DNA of 64,000 bases from Chlorobiota bacterium (lineage in GTDB: Bacteria > Bacteroidota > Bacteroidia > Bacteroidales > VadinHA17). Positions 46,349 to 54,573 of this stretch are shown here, one piece after another (within the stretch, counting starts at the first letter, position 1; each line of letters begins with the position of its first letter). A program made the translations under genes and the position numbers. The stretch lies in assembly GCA_013152085.1 (NCBI GenBank), contig JAADHC010000008.1:18964-82963 (forward strand), written 5' to 3'. The notes beneath the pieces are model-generated. The model was not told the origin of the DNA, ran no database searches, and saw nothing but the letters and a program-made list of their open reading frames with translations.

Positions 46349-46798
46349 TTATTTTTTGGTAAATATTTTACTCACAATTTTCCAACTATCCCCAAACTTA
46401 TACAGCAACATATAGTCAGTATAAGTATGTTTTTCGCCAATAAAAAAATCCAGCTTTACGGAAGCAGCAGTGTTAGTTACATCAATAGATTTAAACTTAA
46501 CGGAAACTATATTGCTCCCCTTATTGGGTAATTCTCCTGATTTTCTTTTTTGCACGACCTTTGCCTTCCAGTCGGAAATTGAATATTTCCACATAGAGTT
46601 ACCGTTGCCAATACCAAGCATGTAAAAGTCAGGGTGAAACCCAAGTTCAATCTTTTCAGCATCACCTTCATTCTGTAATCCTTCGACATAAGCTGTTTGA
46701 ATTACTTTTTTAATAGCTTCCTTTTCCTGATCAGTATTTTGTGCTGATAACACAATTGTCGAAAGAAGAAGAATTGTAATAAACATTTGTTTTTTCAT
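46349..46798 (-). CDS. Exported NTF2-like (Lumazine_bd_2 type) protein
   Basis: A 149-residue protein with a signal peptide ending near TIVLSAQNT. The mature part begins with helix EKEAIKKVIQTAYVEGL and goes on with GFHPDF, SISDWKAKV and GDSWKIVSKIF, the pattern of the putative lumazine-binding / NTF2-like fold found as single-domain periplasmic proteins. The role is unknown. It lies 18 bases after the serine hydrolase gene; a 122-base gap separates it from the aspartyl protease. Confidence 0.8.
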   Translation of the reverse strand: MKKQMFITILLLSTIVLSAQNTDQEKEAIKKVIQTAYVEGLQNEGDAEKIELGFHPDFYMLGIGNGNSMWKYSISDWKAKVVQKRKSGELPNKGSNIVSVKFKSIDVTNTAASVKLDFFIGEKHTYTDYMLLYKFGDSWKIVSKIFTKK

Positions 46799-46816
46799 GT
46801 TTTCTCTGTGGTTAAT

Positions 46817-48007
46817 TTATAAATCCAGAAGTTCAAAAATTACGTTGATCATTGCCAGTTCAGACCGCGGGTCCCCGATATTCGTTGCAAAAACAACAGC
46901 TTTACCTGATTCCGGATCAATTGACATGGCACTTCGTATTGTTTGATCACTGCCCGTATGGCCATAGGTTTTTTTGCCATTTATATATATTATTTGCCAG
47001 CCCATGCCAATTTCATTGTTGTCACTGATTTTGATTTCCGGTTTAAATAACGCACGGACGACATCACTGTTGATTTCTGTTTCTTCCCCTCTGATCGCCC
47101 GTATATGAAATCTTACATACCTTGCAAAATCTTCGATGGTAAGGGAAATAAAACCTGAAGGATTAAAAAGAGGATCGGGAATACGGGTTTGTGTATCCAT
47201 TGTAATACCTGTTCCGTTTTCATAGCGGTTCATATGCCGGTATGGTTGAGAGGAATCATACAGAAACGGATAACCAAATTCTGCAGAGCTTAAATTCAAC
47301 GGGCGAAAAACCCGTTTTTCCATTAAAATCTCATAAGGCTGTCCCGTGAGCTTTTCGAGCAATGCGGCAACAATAACATATCCGCCATTTGAGTAGTGGT
47401 GTTCCCCGGCTGCAAAAGGAGCCTGTTTACACAGATTCCATTGTGTAAAAATTTTTCTCTTTTCAGGAATGTTACCTTTTAATTCAGGGATCACGTTCCG
47501 GATATTAAACACTTCTTCATCGGTCCAGAATTGCTGTACCCCGGCCGTATGGGTCAATAATTGCCTGACGGTAATATTCCGAAAATCCTTATGGATTTTC
47601 ATATTGCCAAAGACATCCGAAACTTTTGTCTCCCAACCGATGATTCCTTCTTCAACAAAAGTTGCGGTCAATAATGCGGTAAAAGATTTGGTACAGGAAG
47701 CAATCTGAAATTTACTTTTCCTGTCGAGTAAAATTCCATCCCTGGCTTTGTTTTTGCCAACAACGGCTAACTCTGTAATATCGTCCCCGTCTATTGTCGC
47801 AACGGCCAGGCCGGGAAGTTGATAATGTTGCCGGATAGCCGCAGCAAAGCTGTCCAAAGGGAGATTATTGTTATATTCTATTTCAAAAACCGGATATGAT
47901 GCTTCATTCTCTGTGGGCGAATTATTGCATGAATATAAGGAGGCTGCCAGCAGTATTGACAGGAATCCCGCTACTTTCGTCAGGGAAAATGAAGCAATAT
48001 CAATCAT
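46817..48007 (-). CDS. Serine hydrolase of the class C beta-lactamase fold, lipoprotein
   Basis: A 396-residue lipoprotein (lipobox in ASLYSCNN). Motifs of the S12/beta-lactamase fold: SCTKSFTALL (SxxK, the nucleophile Ser), HHYSNGGYVI (YSN), and the HTG box in TYGHTGSD. These enzymes cut D-amino-acid peptides or esters or act on peptidoglycan; calling it an antibiotic resistance gene is not justified. It is part of the tight operon that begins at the CPBP gene at 50513. Confidence 0.88.
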   Translation of the reverse strand: MIDIASFSLTKVAGFLSILLAASLYSCNNSPTENEASYPVFEIEYNNNLPLDSFAAAIRQHYQLPGLAVATIDGDDITELAVVGKNKARDGILLDRKSKFQIASCTKSFTALLTATFVEEGIIGWETKVSDVFGNMKIHKDFRNITVRQLLTHTAGVQQFWTDEEVFNIRNVIPELKGNIPEKRKIFTQWNLCKQAPFAAGEHHYSNGGYVIVAALLEKLTGQPYEILMEKRVFRPLNLSSAEFGYPFLYDSSQPYRHMNRYENGTGITMDTQTRIPDPLFNPSGFISLTIEDFARYVRFHIRAIRGEETEINSDVVRALFKPEIKISDNNEIGMGWQIIYINGKKTYGHTGSDQTIRSAMSIDPESGKAVVFATNIGDPRSELAMINVIFELLDL

Positions 48008-48032
48008 GCTAATGAATTTATTTTAAGTTTTT

Positions 48033-48203
48033 TCATTTGATCCTGTTGTTCATCTCATGCATCCTCAGTCCACACTCCAGTACGGGATCATTTCCTTCTT
48101 TATAGTCAGAGAAAAAGAAGGGAACTTTTTTGTCCGGATAAAATGAATCCGGGTCATTAACAAAAAAAAGCGAAAAAACCAATGCGAAAATTGACCTCAC
48201 CAT
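48033..48203 (-). CDS. Small exported protein, unknown function
   Basis: A 56-residue ORF starting MVRSIFALVFSLFFVN, a short signal-like helix, then a polar acidic part ending LRMHEMNNRIK with one Cys. It begins 9 bases after the stop of the carboxymuconolactone decarboxylase-like gene and ends 25 bases before the serine hydrolase start, in line with the operon. No family is recognised. Too short to exclude chance, but the signal and the spacing support it. Confidence 0.5.
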   Translation of the reverse strand: MVRSIFALVFSLFFVNDPDSFYPDKKVPFFFSDYKEGNDPVLECGLRMHEMNNRIK

Positions 48204-48212
48204 GCTCTGTTT

Positions 48213-48533
48213 TTAAATAACTTGATTTCCGTCATATGCCTCTAAAGCCTCGGGTAAGTACATACTTATTCCTTTCAGACCATTTACCGTTAAGGACAGA
48301 AGGATTACATCCTTAACCTCATCACGTGTGGCCCCGGCTGCTCTGGCCAGTGGCACATGATATTTTATTGCATTTCGGTCATCGGCAACCACTTTCATGG
48401 CTATATAAACCAATTGCTTCGTTTTGGCATCCAAACCATTTGATGCGATCAAAGCTTTAATCACGCCGGCATAAGCCTGCTGGATTTCCGGAGCCTCCCG
48501 TTTGAATATTTCCAGAGGATTATCTTTCTTCAT
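48213..48533 (-). CDS. Carboxymuconolactone decarboxylase family protein
   Basis: A 106-residue cytoplasmic protein with the all-helical AhpD-like fold: LDAKTKQLVYIAMKVVADDRNAIKYHVPLARAAGATRDEVKDVILL. The CxxC pair used by AhpD for peroxide reduction is absent (VVADDRN in its place), so redox activity is unlikely. It overlaps the end of the TPR gene by 14 bases, indicating translational coupling. Confidence 0.82.
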   Translation of the reverse strand: MKKDNPLEIFKREAPEIQQAYAGVIKALIASNGLDAKTKQLVYIAMKVVADDRNAIKYHVPLARAAGATRDEVKDVILLSLTVNGLKGISMYLPEALEAYDGNQVI

Positions 48534-49812
48534 TCGTTATCTTTTCCAGTTGATTTGAATATAATTTCTCATAGTCCTGTTTATATCCGACACATAAACT
48601 TTCCATAAACAATTTTTCAAGATCTTTGAGTTTTGATTTATTGTTCCGGCTATAATATCGGGCAAGGATTAATATTGAATTATGATAACCAAAAACAATT
48701 CCTGAGATTCTGGGAATGTCAGTTTCTTTAATTTTATAATAATCTTTTAAGTTATCTTTTTGCAGAAGTCGTTCAATTTTTTGATAGTTATAACCGTATT
48801 CCGTTTGCTCTGTATTAAACGGTAGCAATTCTGAAACCAGGCCGCAATTCTGAAAAAACAGGTCCAGCCCTCCGTAAAAAAAAGGATCAGTCGCATTAGA
48901 GAAGTATATCGGTCTGCTTTGAAAGTTGTCTTCGACAATTTCCAACAAAATTGCTCTTTGTGGACTTAAATATGTTCTTTTCCTTATTTTCTCTCCTTCA
49001 ATTTTTGAGTGATTTCGTTCGGAGAATAAATCAGGTTCTAATGCCCATTGCATTTTATAATTTCCATTAAGGGCATATTTTTCCTGTAATTCTTGTGATA
49101 TAGGAATAATAACAGTAGTTGTATCCCATTTAAAAGGATGAATATCGAAGATCTGATCATCTGTCAGGTTAATTGATATTTTTCTTACGCCACCTTTTAA
49201 CCCGTCTTTCAGGAATTTCACATACCAGGGTCTGTCAATATTGCCAATTGGAATTAATGTGATATCGGTTCTGAAATTTTCGAACAGTTGCAGGTATAAA
49301 CAAACGTCAAAGTCTGCATTACCGCCGGTAAACAAAATGGACTCTTTATCGCAAGAAGACAATATATTTCTACCAAATTCCAATAACCAATTAGGGTAAG
49401 CCCCTTTTTTATAAGCAAGATCATAGTAGTATTTTATTTTCCCCAGATCATAATTCTGCATTGCCGCAAAAGCATTTCCGCTGCATTCGGCTCCATAAAA
49501 ATATTTTGCGTTTCCAAAACCGGGGTTTAACTCAATTGCTTTATCAAGGTATTTGAAAATCTTATTGGAGTAAGACAGGTCATATCCTTTCAAAGGACGG
49601 CTGTCATAGGCTCTGTAATGATTAAAGAATCCCAGATAATAATAAATCGTTGCATCATCAGGTGAATCCTTTAATGCTTCTTCCATCAGGTTTATTGCTT
49701 CATTGTAATGTTCCTGTTTAAACTCTTCGAGAGCTTTATCTTTCAAATTGCTTTCCTGGGCATATAAAGCTGAAACAGAAAAGAGCAGAATCAAACATAT
49801 CAGATTTTTCAA
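48520..49812 (-). CDS. Exported TPR protein with a DUF2723-like C-terminal domain
   Basis: A 430-residue protein with a signal peptide ending near VSALYAQES. Residues about 25-140 form TPR-like helices (EHYNEAINLMEEALKDSPDD, KYLDKAIELNPGFGNAKYF). From about 155 a segment such as ESILFTGGNADFDVCLYLQL with RTDITLIPIGNIDRPWYVKFL resembles the soluble part of DUF2723 membrane proteins (ILFTNGDNDT...). The rest is beta-rich. It is unusual to see this part detached from its membrane half. It sits 11 bases after the CPBP gene and overlaps the next gene. Confidence 0.7.
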   Translation of the reverse strand: MKNLICLILLFSVSALYAQESNLKDKALEEFKQEHYNEAINLMEEALKDSPDDATIYYYLGFFNHYRAYDSRPLKGYDLSYSNKIFKYLDKAIELNPGFGNAKYFYGAECSGNAFAAMQNYDLGKIKYYYDLAYKKGAYPNWLLEFGRNILSSCDKESILFTGGNADFDVCLYLQLFENFRTDITLIPIGNIDRPWYVKFLKDGLKGGVRKISINLTDDQIFDIHPFKWDTTTVIIPISQELQEKYALNGNYKMQWALEPDLFSERNHSKIEGEKIRKRTYLSPQRAILLEIVEDNFQSRPIYFSNATDPFFYGGLDLFFQNCGLVSELLPFNTEQTEYGYNYQKIERLLQKDNLKDYYKIKETDIPRISGIVFGYHNSILILARYYSRNNKSKLKDLEKLFMESLCVGYKQDYEKLYSNQLEKITNEER

Positions 49813-49823
49813 TGCTATTGATT

Positions 49824-50513
49824 TTAATGTGGATAGGTAATTAATAACATAGCCACCTGTATGCCATCATACAAAACATGAGCGATAACAAGAGGTAATA
49901 ACCGCCTGTATTTAAAGAAAAACAAACAAGCCACAGAGCTTTTTATCGCTACGGTTACAATACCATATGAACCCTGGCTCCAGTGGGCCAGTCCGATCAG
50001 TGTCGAAGCAATTAAAATTACAGTGTATATCCATAATTTCCGGTCGGAAAACTTCCACAGGCTGGTTAATATAAATACCCTTATCAGTTCCTCGTACAGG
50101 GCGATGCCTATCCACAGTACGGGACCGAACCAAAGGATCAAAAGCACCGGGTTTTTCCGCATGTCCAGCATTAACCCCAGCAGCTCCATGTTCGGTTTAA
50201 AGCTTAACAGATCAGAAAGAGTCAATCTTTCAATGTAGAAAAGAATAAAATATACAACCGTTAAACCAAATCCCCATAAAATATCTGTACCCGGAGTTCC
50301 TTTACCGGAATTGAATTCGGAAAAACTCTCTTTCAGGAAATGCTTTTTTAAAAGGTATAAAACAACTATACTCAGCCCGCCGAAAAGCAGAGGATAGATG
50401 ATTAATTCGATGGATGCAAAACCGCTGGATTGATGATCACGAAACCAGACCATAATTCCGAACGGGATCAGAACCATGATCGTCAGTGCAATAAATTGTT
50501 TTAAATTTCTCAT
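49824..50513 (-). CDS. CPBP family intramembrane metalloprotease (second copy)
   Basis: A 229-residue inner-membrane protein with about seven helices. The CPBP motifs are YEELIRVFILT (EExxR), GLAHWSQG and IAHVLYDGIQV (H with D in place of N). It heads the minus-strand run of envelope genes and is divergent from the ABC exporter, with 242 bases between. Prenyl endopeptidase or bacteriocin-immunity-like roles are known in the family; the substrate here is unknown. It is not closely similar to the CPBP protein at 41515. Confidence 0.82.
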   Translation of the reverse strand: MRNLKQFIALTIMVLIPFGIMVWFRDHQSSGFASIELIIYPLLFGGLSIVVLYLLKKHFLKESFSEFNSGKGTPGTDILWGFGLTVVYFILFYIERLTLSDLLSFKPNMELLGLMLDMRKNPVLLILWFGPVLWIGIALYEELIRVFILTSLWKFSDRKLWIYTVILIASTLIGLAHWSQGSYGIVTVAIKSSVACLFFFKYRRLLPLVIAHVLYDGIQVAMLLITYPH

Positions 50514-50755
50514 GTTATATAAATAATAAAGATTTTCATACCGGCGATAAAACTATCGGGATATTCAATCTTGTGGAAATATTTTCGACAAGTATAACAA
50601 ACTGAACTATAAAACCATAAAAAATACAGAAAACATTTAAAATCGTACAATAACCCATGTTTGCGGTATTTGTTGTCGTGTTCGTCGGAAATATTTTTAA
50701 GGCAGTTATTATTCAGTAATTTTCCAAATGCAATGATATAGCGATAAAAAAGCGT

Positions 50756-51760
50756 ATGATAAACGTACAAAAAAAAGATTCTTCCGGACAGTCTGCTGTT
50801 TTTCCTGACCGGACTCATTTAGAAGGAAGCATTTCAAAAAAAGATACTTTTCCGGAAACGAATAGGATCATTACAGTAACTGACCTTGATTATTATTACG
50901 GAGATTTTAAGATACTGGATAATATTAAGCTGAATGTCAATACAAACAGTATCTTCGGCTTTTTAGGCCCCAACGGTGCAGGTAAAACAACTACGATTAA
51001 AATTTTACTTGGCCTGTTGTCTGCACCTCATAATAAAGTATACCTTTTTGGTAAAGAGCTGAGGAAAAACAGGATAGAAATATTGTCAAGAACCGGCAGC
51101 CTTGTTGAAAATCCATCAATTTATCATCATCTTACCGCTTCGGAAAATCTAAAGATACTTGCTGTTATGCTTGGCATAAAGAGAACTAAAATTGATGAGG
51201 TTTTAGAAATAGTCGGACTGAGCAATGCGGGCAGTAAAAAGGCAGGAAGCTTCTCAACAGGCATGAAACAAAGACTGGGAATTGCAAAGGCACTTCTTCC
51301 TGATCCGGAGCTTATTATCCTTGATGAACCAACCACCGGTTTAGATCCGGGGGGAATTATTGAAATCAGGGAATTGTTGCTCAGCCTGAAAAACGACCAC
51401 GGCAAAACAATCTTTCTCTCAAGCCATCTTTTAAGTGAAATTGAAAAAATCTGTACGGATGTTGGCATTATAAATAAGGGCAAAATACTTTTCCAGGGCT
51501 CTATGGAAGAATTAAATAAATTAAACAACACCCATCTGCAGGTTAAAACCAATAGTATGGAAAAGACACGCATCTATTTTGATAAACGAAAAACAGGTTA
51601 TATAACAATAAGCCAAAACACCTTTGACCTGCCCTACCGGTCTGATCAGGCAACTTCCGGACTGGTAAAAGACCTTGTAAAAAACGGAATAGATATTTAC
51701 TCGGTTGAGAAAAAAGAGAACACATTGGAAGAGTTGTTTATTAATATCATTGAAAGGTAA
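50756..51760 (+). CDS. ABC transporter ATP-binding protein (BcrA type)
   Basis: A 334-residue cytoplasmic ATPase. Walker A is GPNGAGKTTT, the signature FSTGMKQRLGIAKAL, Walker B LIILDEPTTGLDP, and the H loop FLSSHLLSEIE. This is the class that pairs with ABC-2 permeases for bacitracin, lantibiotic or lipid export. Residues 1-37 before the ABC domain (IITVTDLDYYYGDF) are an unusual polar extension with no match; a later non-ATG start is possible. The permease gene starts one base after its stop. Confidence 0.92.
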   Translation: MINVQKKDSSGQSAVFPDRTHLEGSISKKDTFPETNRIITVTDLDYYYGDFKILDNIKLNVNTNSIFGFLGPNGAGKTTTIKILLGLLSAPHNKVYLFGKELRKNRIEILSRTGSLVENPSIYHHLTASENLKILAVMLGIKRTKIDEVLEIVGLSNAGSKKAGSFSTGMKQRLGIAKALLPDPELIILDEPTTGLDPGGIIEIRELLLSLKNDHGKTIFLSSHLLSEIEKICTDVGIINKGKILFQGSMEELNKLNNTHLQVKTNSMEKTRIYFDKRKTGYITISQNTFDLPYRSDQATSGLVKDLVKNGIDIYSVEKKENTLEELFINIIER

Positions 51761-51761
51761 A

Positions 51762-52523
51762 ATGAAGTTATTATTACGGATTTTTAAAGCGGAACTTATT
51801 AAAACAAACAGAACCTACGGGTTCACGATTTCTGTTCTGATCCCGGTATCCATCTCCTTTCTGCAATTTTTTGTTTTTTATATTAAGCATGAATATTTTG
51901 CCAACGTCGGAATGAACCCGTGGGAAATAATGGGTTATAATTTGTTTAATATTCTCGGGATCATAGTAATGCCTATGTATATCGTTCTTATCTCTTATCT
52001 GATAAATTCCACTGAGCATCAGTCGAATTCATGGAAATATCTGTTTGCATTACCAATTCCCAAGTTTAAAATATATGCGGTAAAAATACTGATTACACTG
52101 CTTTGGTTGTTTGTCTTTTGTGTTTTTACGAATACACTTTTTATACTGACCGGTAAGCTCCTGTCATATTTAAGACCGGATATCGGTTTTCAGGATTTCA
52201 ACATTAACGGACTTATTTTTTTATCTGTGTTAAAACTTTACTTAACAGGGTTGGGTATTCTTTCAATACAGTTTTTCTTAAGTATATACTGGAAAGATTT
52301 TATTCGTCCGGTTGGTATTGGGCTTGGCTTAACAATTGCAGCCCTGATCTTGTCTTCATGGGATTATGTGTATGTTATCCCGTATTCACATCCGTTATCT
52401 GTTCTGATGGATTTCAAAGAATTAAATACAGACTTTATTACCAGGCCCGTACTGTTTAGTGTTTTTTACGGCCTGTTGTTTTTTCTGCTTGGATATTATA
52501 TGGTGTCGAAAAAAGAAATTTAA
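51762..52523 (+). CDS. ABC-2 family permease
   Basis: A 253-residue inner-membrane protein with about six helices from the start MKLLLRIFKAELIKTNRTYG; the longer in-frame start at 51705 lies within the ATPase gene and is rejected. EHQSNSWKYLFALPIPKFKIYAVK is the coupling-helix segment typical of BcrB/MutE-like immunity permeases. With the ATPase it forms a heteromeric exporter, probably for a peptide or lipid. It precedes the LytS/LytTR pair, a usual arrangement for peptide-sensing exporters. Confidence 0.85.
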   Translation: MKLLLRIFKAELIKTNRTYGFTISVLIPVSISFLQFFVFYIKHEYFANVGMNPWEIMGYNLFNILGIIVMPMYIVLISYLINSTEHQSNSWKYLFALPIPKFKIYAVKILITLLWLFVFCVFTNTLFILTGKLLSYLRPDIGFQDFNINGLIFLSVLKLYLTGLGILSIQFFLSIYWKDFIRPVGIGLGLTIAALILSSWDYVYVIPYSHPLSVLMDFKELNTDFITRPVLFSVFYGLLFFLLGYYMVSKKEI

Positions 52524-52709
52524 AACAGATTGGCTTTTCAATAACCTTCCTGAAATAAGCAAATTGAATTGAACGATGAAAAAAGGGAATAATCCGGCAT
52601 ACACATTCAGCAGACAATGACATTCATTCGTCTTACTGAAGGATTTGTTTATCGTAAATGTTATTCCGTCGGTTATAATTTAGTAATTTTAATTTTTAAT
52701 AACGAAGTG

Positions 52710-53798
52710 ATGAGTTTTAAAAGCCGGTTAGATAAAATATTTTCAAATCTTACATTGTGGCATACAGTATTCTGGCTTACAAACTTAACACTGTTTACAT
52801 TCCCTTTTTTCTTAAAATACAACAGGGAGGGGATCTTTCAGTTTGAAAAGTTATTGCCGGGTTTAATATATACGATACATCTGGCCATCATTGTGTACAT
52901 TAATTATTTTGTACTTATTCCCCATATTGCCGGGAAAAAGAAGATATGGCAATACTTTCTTGCCGTTACTTTTTCAGTAATTATTGTAAATATCATGTTT
53001 GCCCTGGTATTTCAAGCTGCCACAAAAATCCCCTTAAGCTGGGTGAATGCATTGTCATTTTCCGTTCTTGAATTTGTTTATATAATCATTACATCATTTT
53101 TTAAATTCTTTAAAGATTGGGTGGAAAACCGCGGGCTGCAGCTTAAATTAATGGATATTGAAAAGCAGAAAGTTGAAGCTGAGCTGAGTGCGCTCAAATC
53201 ACAATTAAACCCCCACTTTTTGTTTAATGTTTTGAACAGTATTTATGCACACAGTATCCTTAAATCGGATATCACCCCCTCTATCGTTCTTAAACTTTCC
53301 GACTTAATGAGCTATATATTATATGATTGTAAGACCAACATGGTTTCTTTACAAAAGGAGGTTGAGTTTATCAGAAACTATATTGAACTGGAGAAAATCA
53401 GACTCGAAGAAGATATTGAAGTGAATTTTCATGTCATAAACATTAACCATGCTCTTATTCCTCCTTTATTATTTGTTCCGCTGATTGACAATGCCTTTAA
53501 GCATGGGATAAGCTCAAATCCTGAAAAAAAATGTATTTCGCTAACTATCGAAATTTTTAAAAACCGGCTCTGTTTCAGTTTGGTTAACTCCAAAGGAAGT
53601 ATAAAAAATGGAATAAAAGGGAAAACAAAAGGAGGCATAGGTATTCAGAATGTCAGAAAAAGACTGGAATTATTATATCCTGATAATCATAAAATGAAGG
53701 TAGTTGATTCTGAGGGTAAGTTTGAGGTGGAAATTATCATAGACAAGTTTAATACGAAAAATCAATTAAATGATGGAAATCAAATGTATAATAATTGA
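52710..53798 (+). CDS. LytS-type sensor histidine kinase
   Basis: A 362-residue inner-membrane kinase from MSFKSRLDKIF; an upstream in-frame ATG at 52617 is less likely. Four hydrophobic helices (about 15-140) are followed by a coiled coil and the His_kinase core: ALKSQLNPHFLFNVLNSIY with the phospho-His, LFVPLIDNAFKHGI (N box) and GGIGIQNVRKRLELL (G box). No extracellular sensor domain is seen, so the membrane part probably senses. It overlaps the response regulator gene by 29 bases. Confidence 0.92.
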   Translation: MSFKSRLDKIFSNLTLWHTVFWLTNLTLFTFPFFLKYNREGIFQFEKLLPGLIYTIHLAIIVYINYFVLIPHIAGKKKIWQYFLAVTFSVIIVNIMFALVFQAATKIPLSWVNALSFSVLEFVYIIITSFFKFFKDWVENRGLQLKLMDIEKQKVEAELSALKSQLNPHFLFNVLNSIYAHSILKSDITPSIVLKLSDLMSYILYDCKTNMVSLQKEVEFIRNYIELEKIRLEEDIEVNFHVININHALIPPLLFVPLIDNAFKHGISSNPEKKCISLTIEIFKNRLCFSLVNSKGSIKNGIKGKTKGGIGIQNVRKRLELLYPDNHKMKVVDSEGKFEVEIIIDKFNTKNQLNDGNQMYNN

Positions 53799-54480
53799 TG
53801 ATGAACCTGCCGCAATACGTGTTGTGGAAAGTTTTTTAAAAAATATCAGTAATTTTAAGCTGGTGGGTAAATGCAAATCGGCATTTGAGGGTATAGAATT
53901 ACTTAAGAATCATGATATTGATTTAATGTTCCTGGATATTAATATGCCCGGATTAAGCGGAATAGACTTCCTGAAATCGCTGAGAAATCCTCCGGTGGTA
54001 ATCATTACAACTGCTTACCGTGAATATGCCGTGGAGAGCTTTGAACTCGAAGTGGTTGATTATTTGCATAAACCTTTCTCTTTCGACAGGTTTTTCAAAG
54101 CTGTTCAAAGGGCTGAAGAAAAACTGGAGGGGAAAAAGACAGAAACTAACGATGGAAAAACCAAAGCCCAGGTAAAAGACCACCTGTTTATAAAATCTGA
54201 CAAAAAACATCATAAGATTAATTTTAACGATCTTTTATTTATTGAGTCGATGGGTGATTATTGTAAATTTATTACACGGGGGAGAACCTATCTGTCATAT
54301 ATAACATTGAAAAAACTTCTTGAATTATTGCCTGAAAGTTTCATCAGGGTTCATAAATCATTCATTGTACAATTTGATAAAATTGATATGATTGAAGGAA
54401 ATATGATCAAAATCATTGACCACAGCATACCAATTGGCTATAGTTATAGAAAGGATTTATTTAAACTGTTAGACCAATAA
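53770..54480 (+). CDS. LytTR family response regulator
   Basis: A 236-residue regulator with a receiver domain (phosphoacceptor Asp56 in LMFLDINMPG, acidic IIIDDEPAA, Lys in LHKPFSFDRF) and a LytTR DNA-binding domain (about 135-235; IESMGDYCKFIT and FIRVHKSFIV). It overlaps the kinase gene. Its targets are probably the ABC exporter beside it and perhaps the divergent operon starting at 50513. Confidence 0.93.
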   Translation: MMEIKCIIIDDEPAAIRVVESFLKNISNFKLVGKCKSAFEGIELLKNHDIDLMFLDINMPGLSGIDFLKSLRNPPVVIITTAYREYAVESFELEVVDYLHKPFSFDRFFKAVQRAEEKLEGKKTETNDGKTKAQVKDHLFIKSDKKHHKINFNDLLFIESMGDYCKFITRGRTYLSYITLKKLLELLPESFIRVHKSFIVQFDKIDMIEGNMIKIIDHSIPIGYSYRKDLFKLLDQ

Positions 54481-54573
54481 TCTTTTTTGATTCCGGCAAA
54501 CTGTTTCCGGGAATGAATTGTATTCATTATTATTACTTCGGATAAATCAATATTCAATAAATAAATTTTCAGG

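Noticed and set aside
46817..48007. Beta-lactamase resistance gene
   Set aside because: The motifs show only the serine hydrolase fold (SxxK, YxN, HTG). Many such proteins are esterases or D-aminopeptidases, and nothing around it suggests resistance.
50510..50818. 102-codon open frame on the minus strand in the gap between the CPBP gene and the exporter
   Set aside because: It overlaps the exporter ATPase start on the other strand and has no recognisable domain or signal; the aromatic, Lys- and Tyr-rich translation looks like AT-rich non-coding sequence.
35043..54540. Integrative element or prophage
   Set aside because: No integrase, transposase, relaxase, phage or conjugation gene was recognised. 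Only the partial kinase repeat supports a defined boundary.
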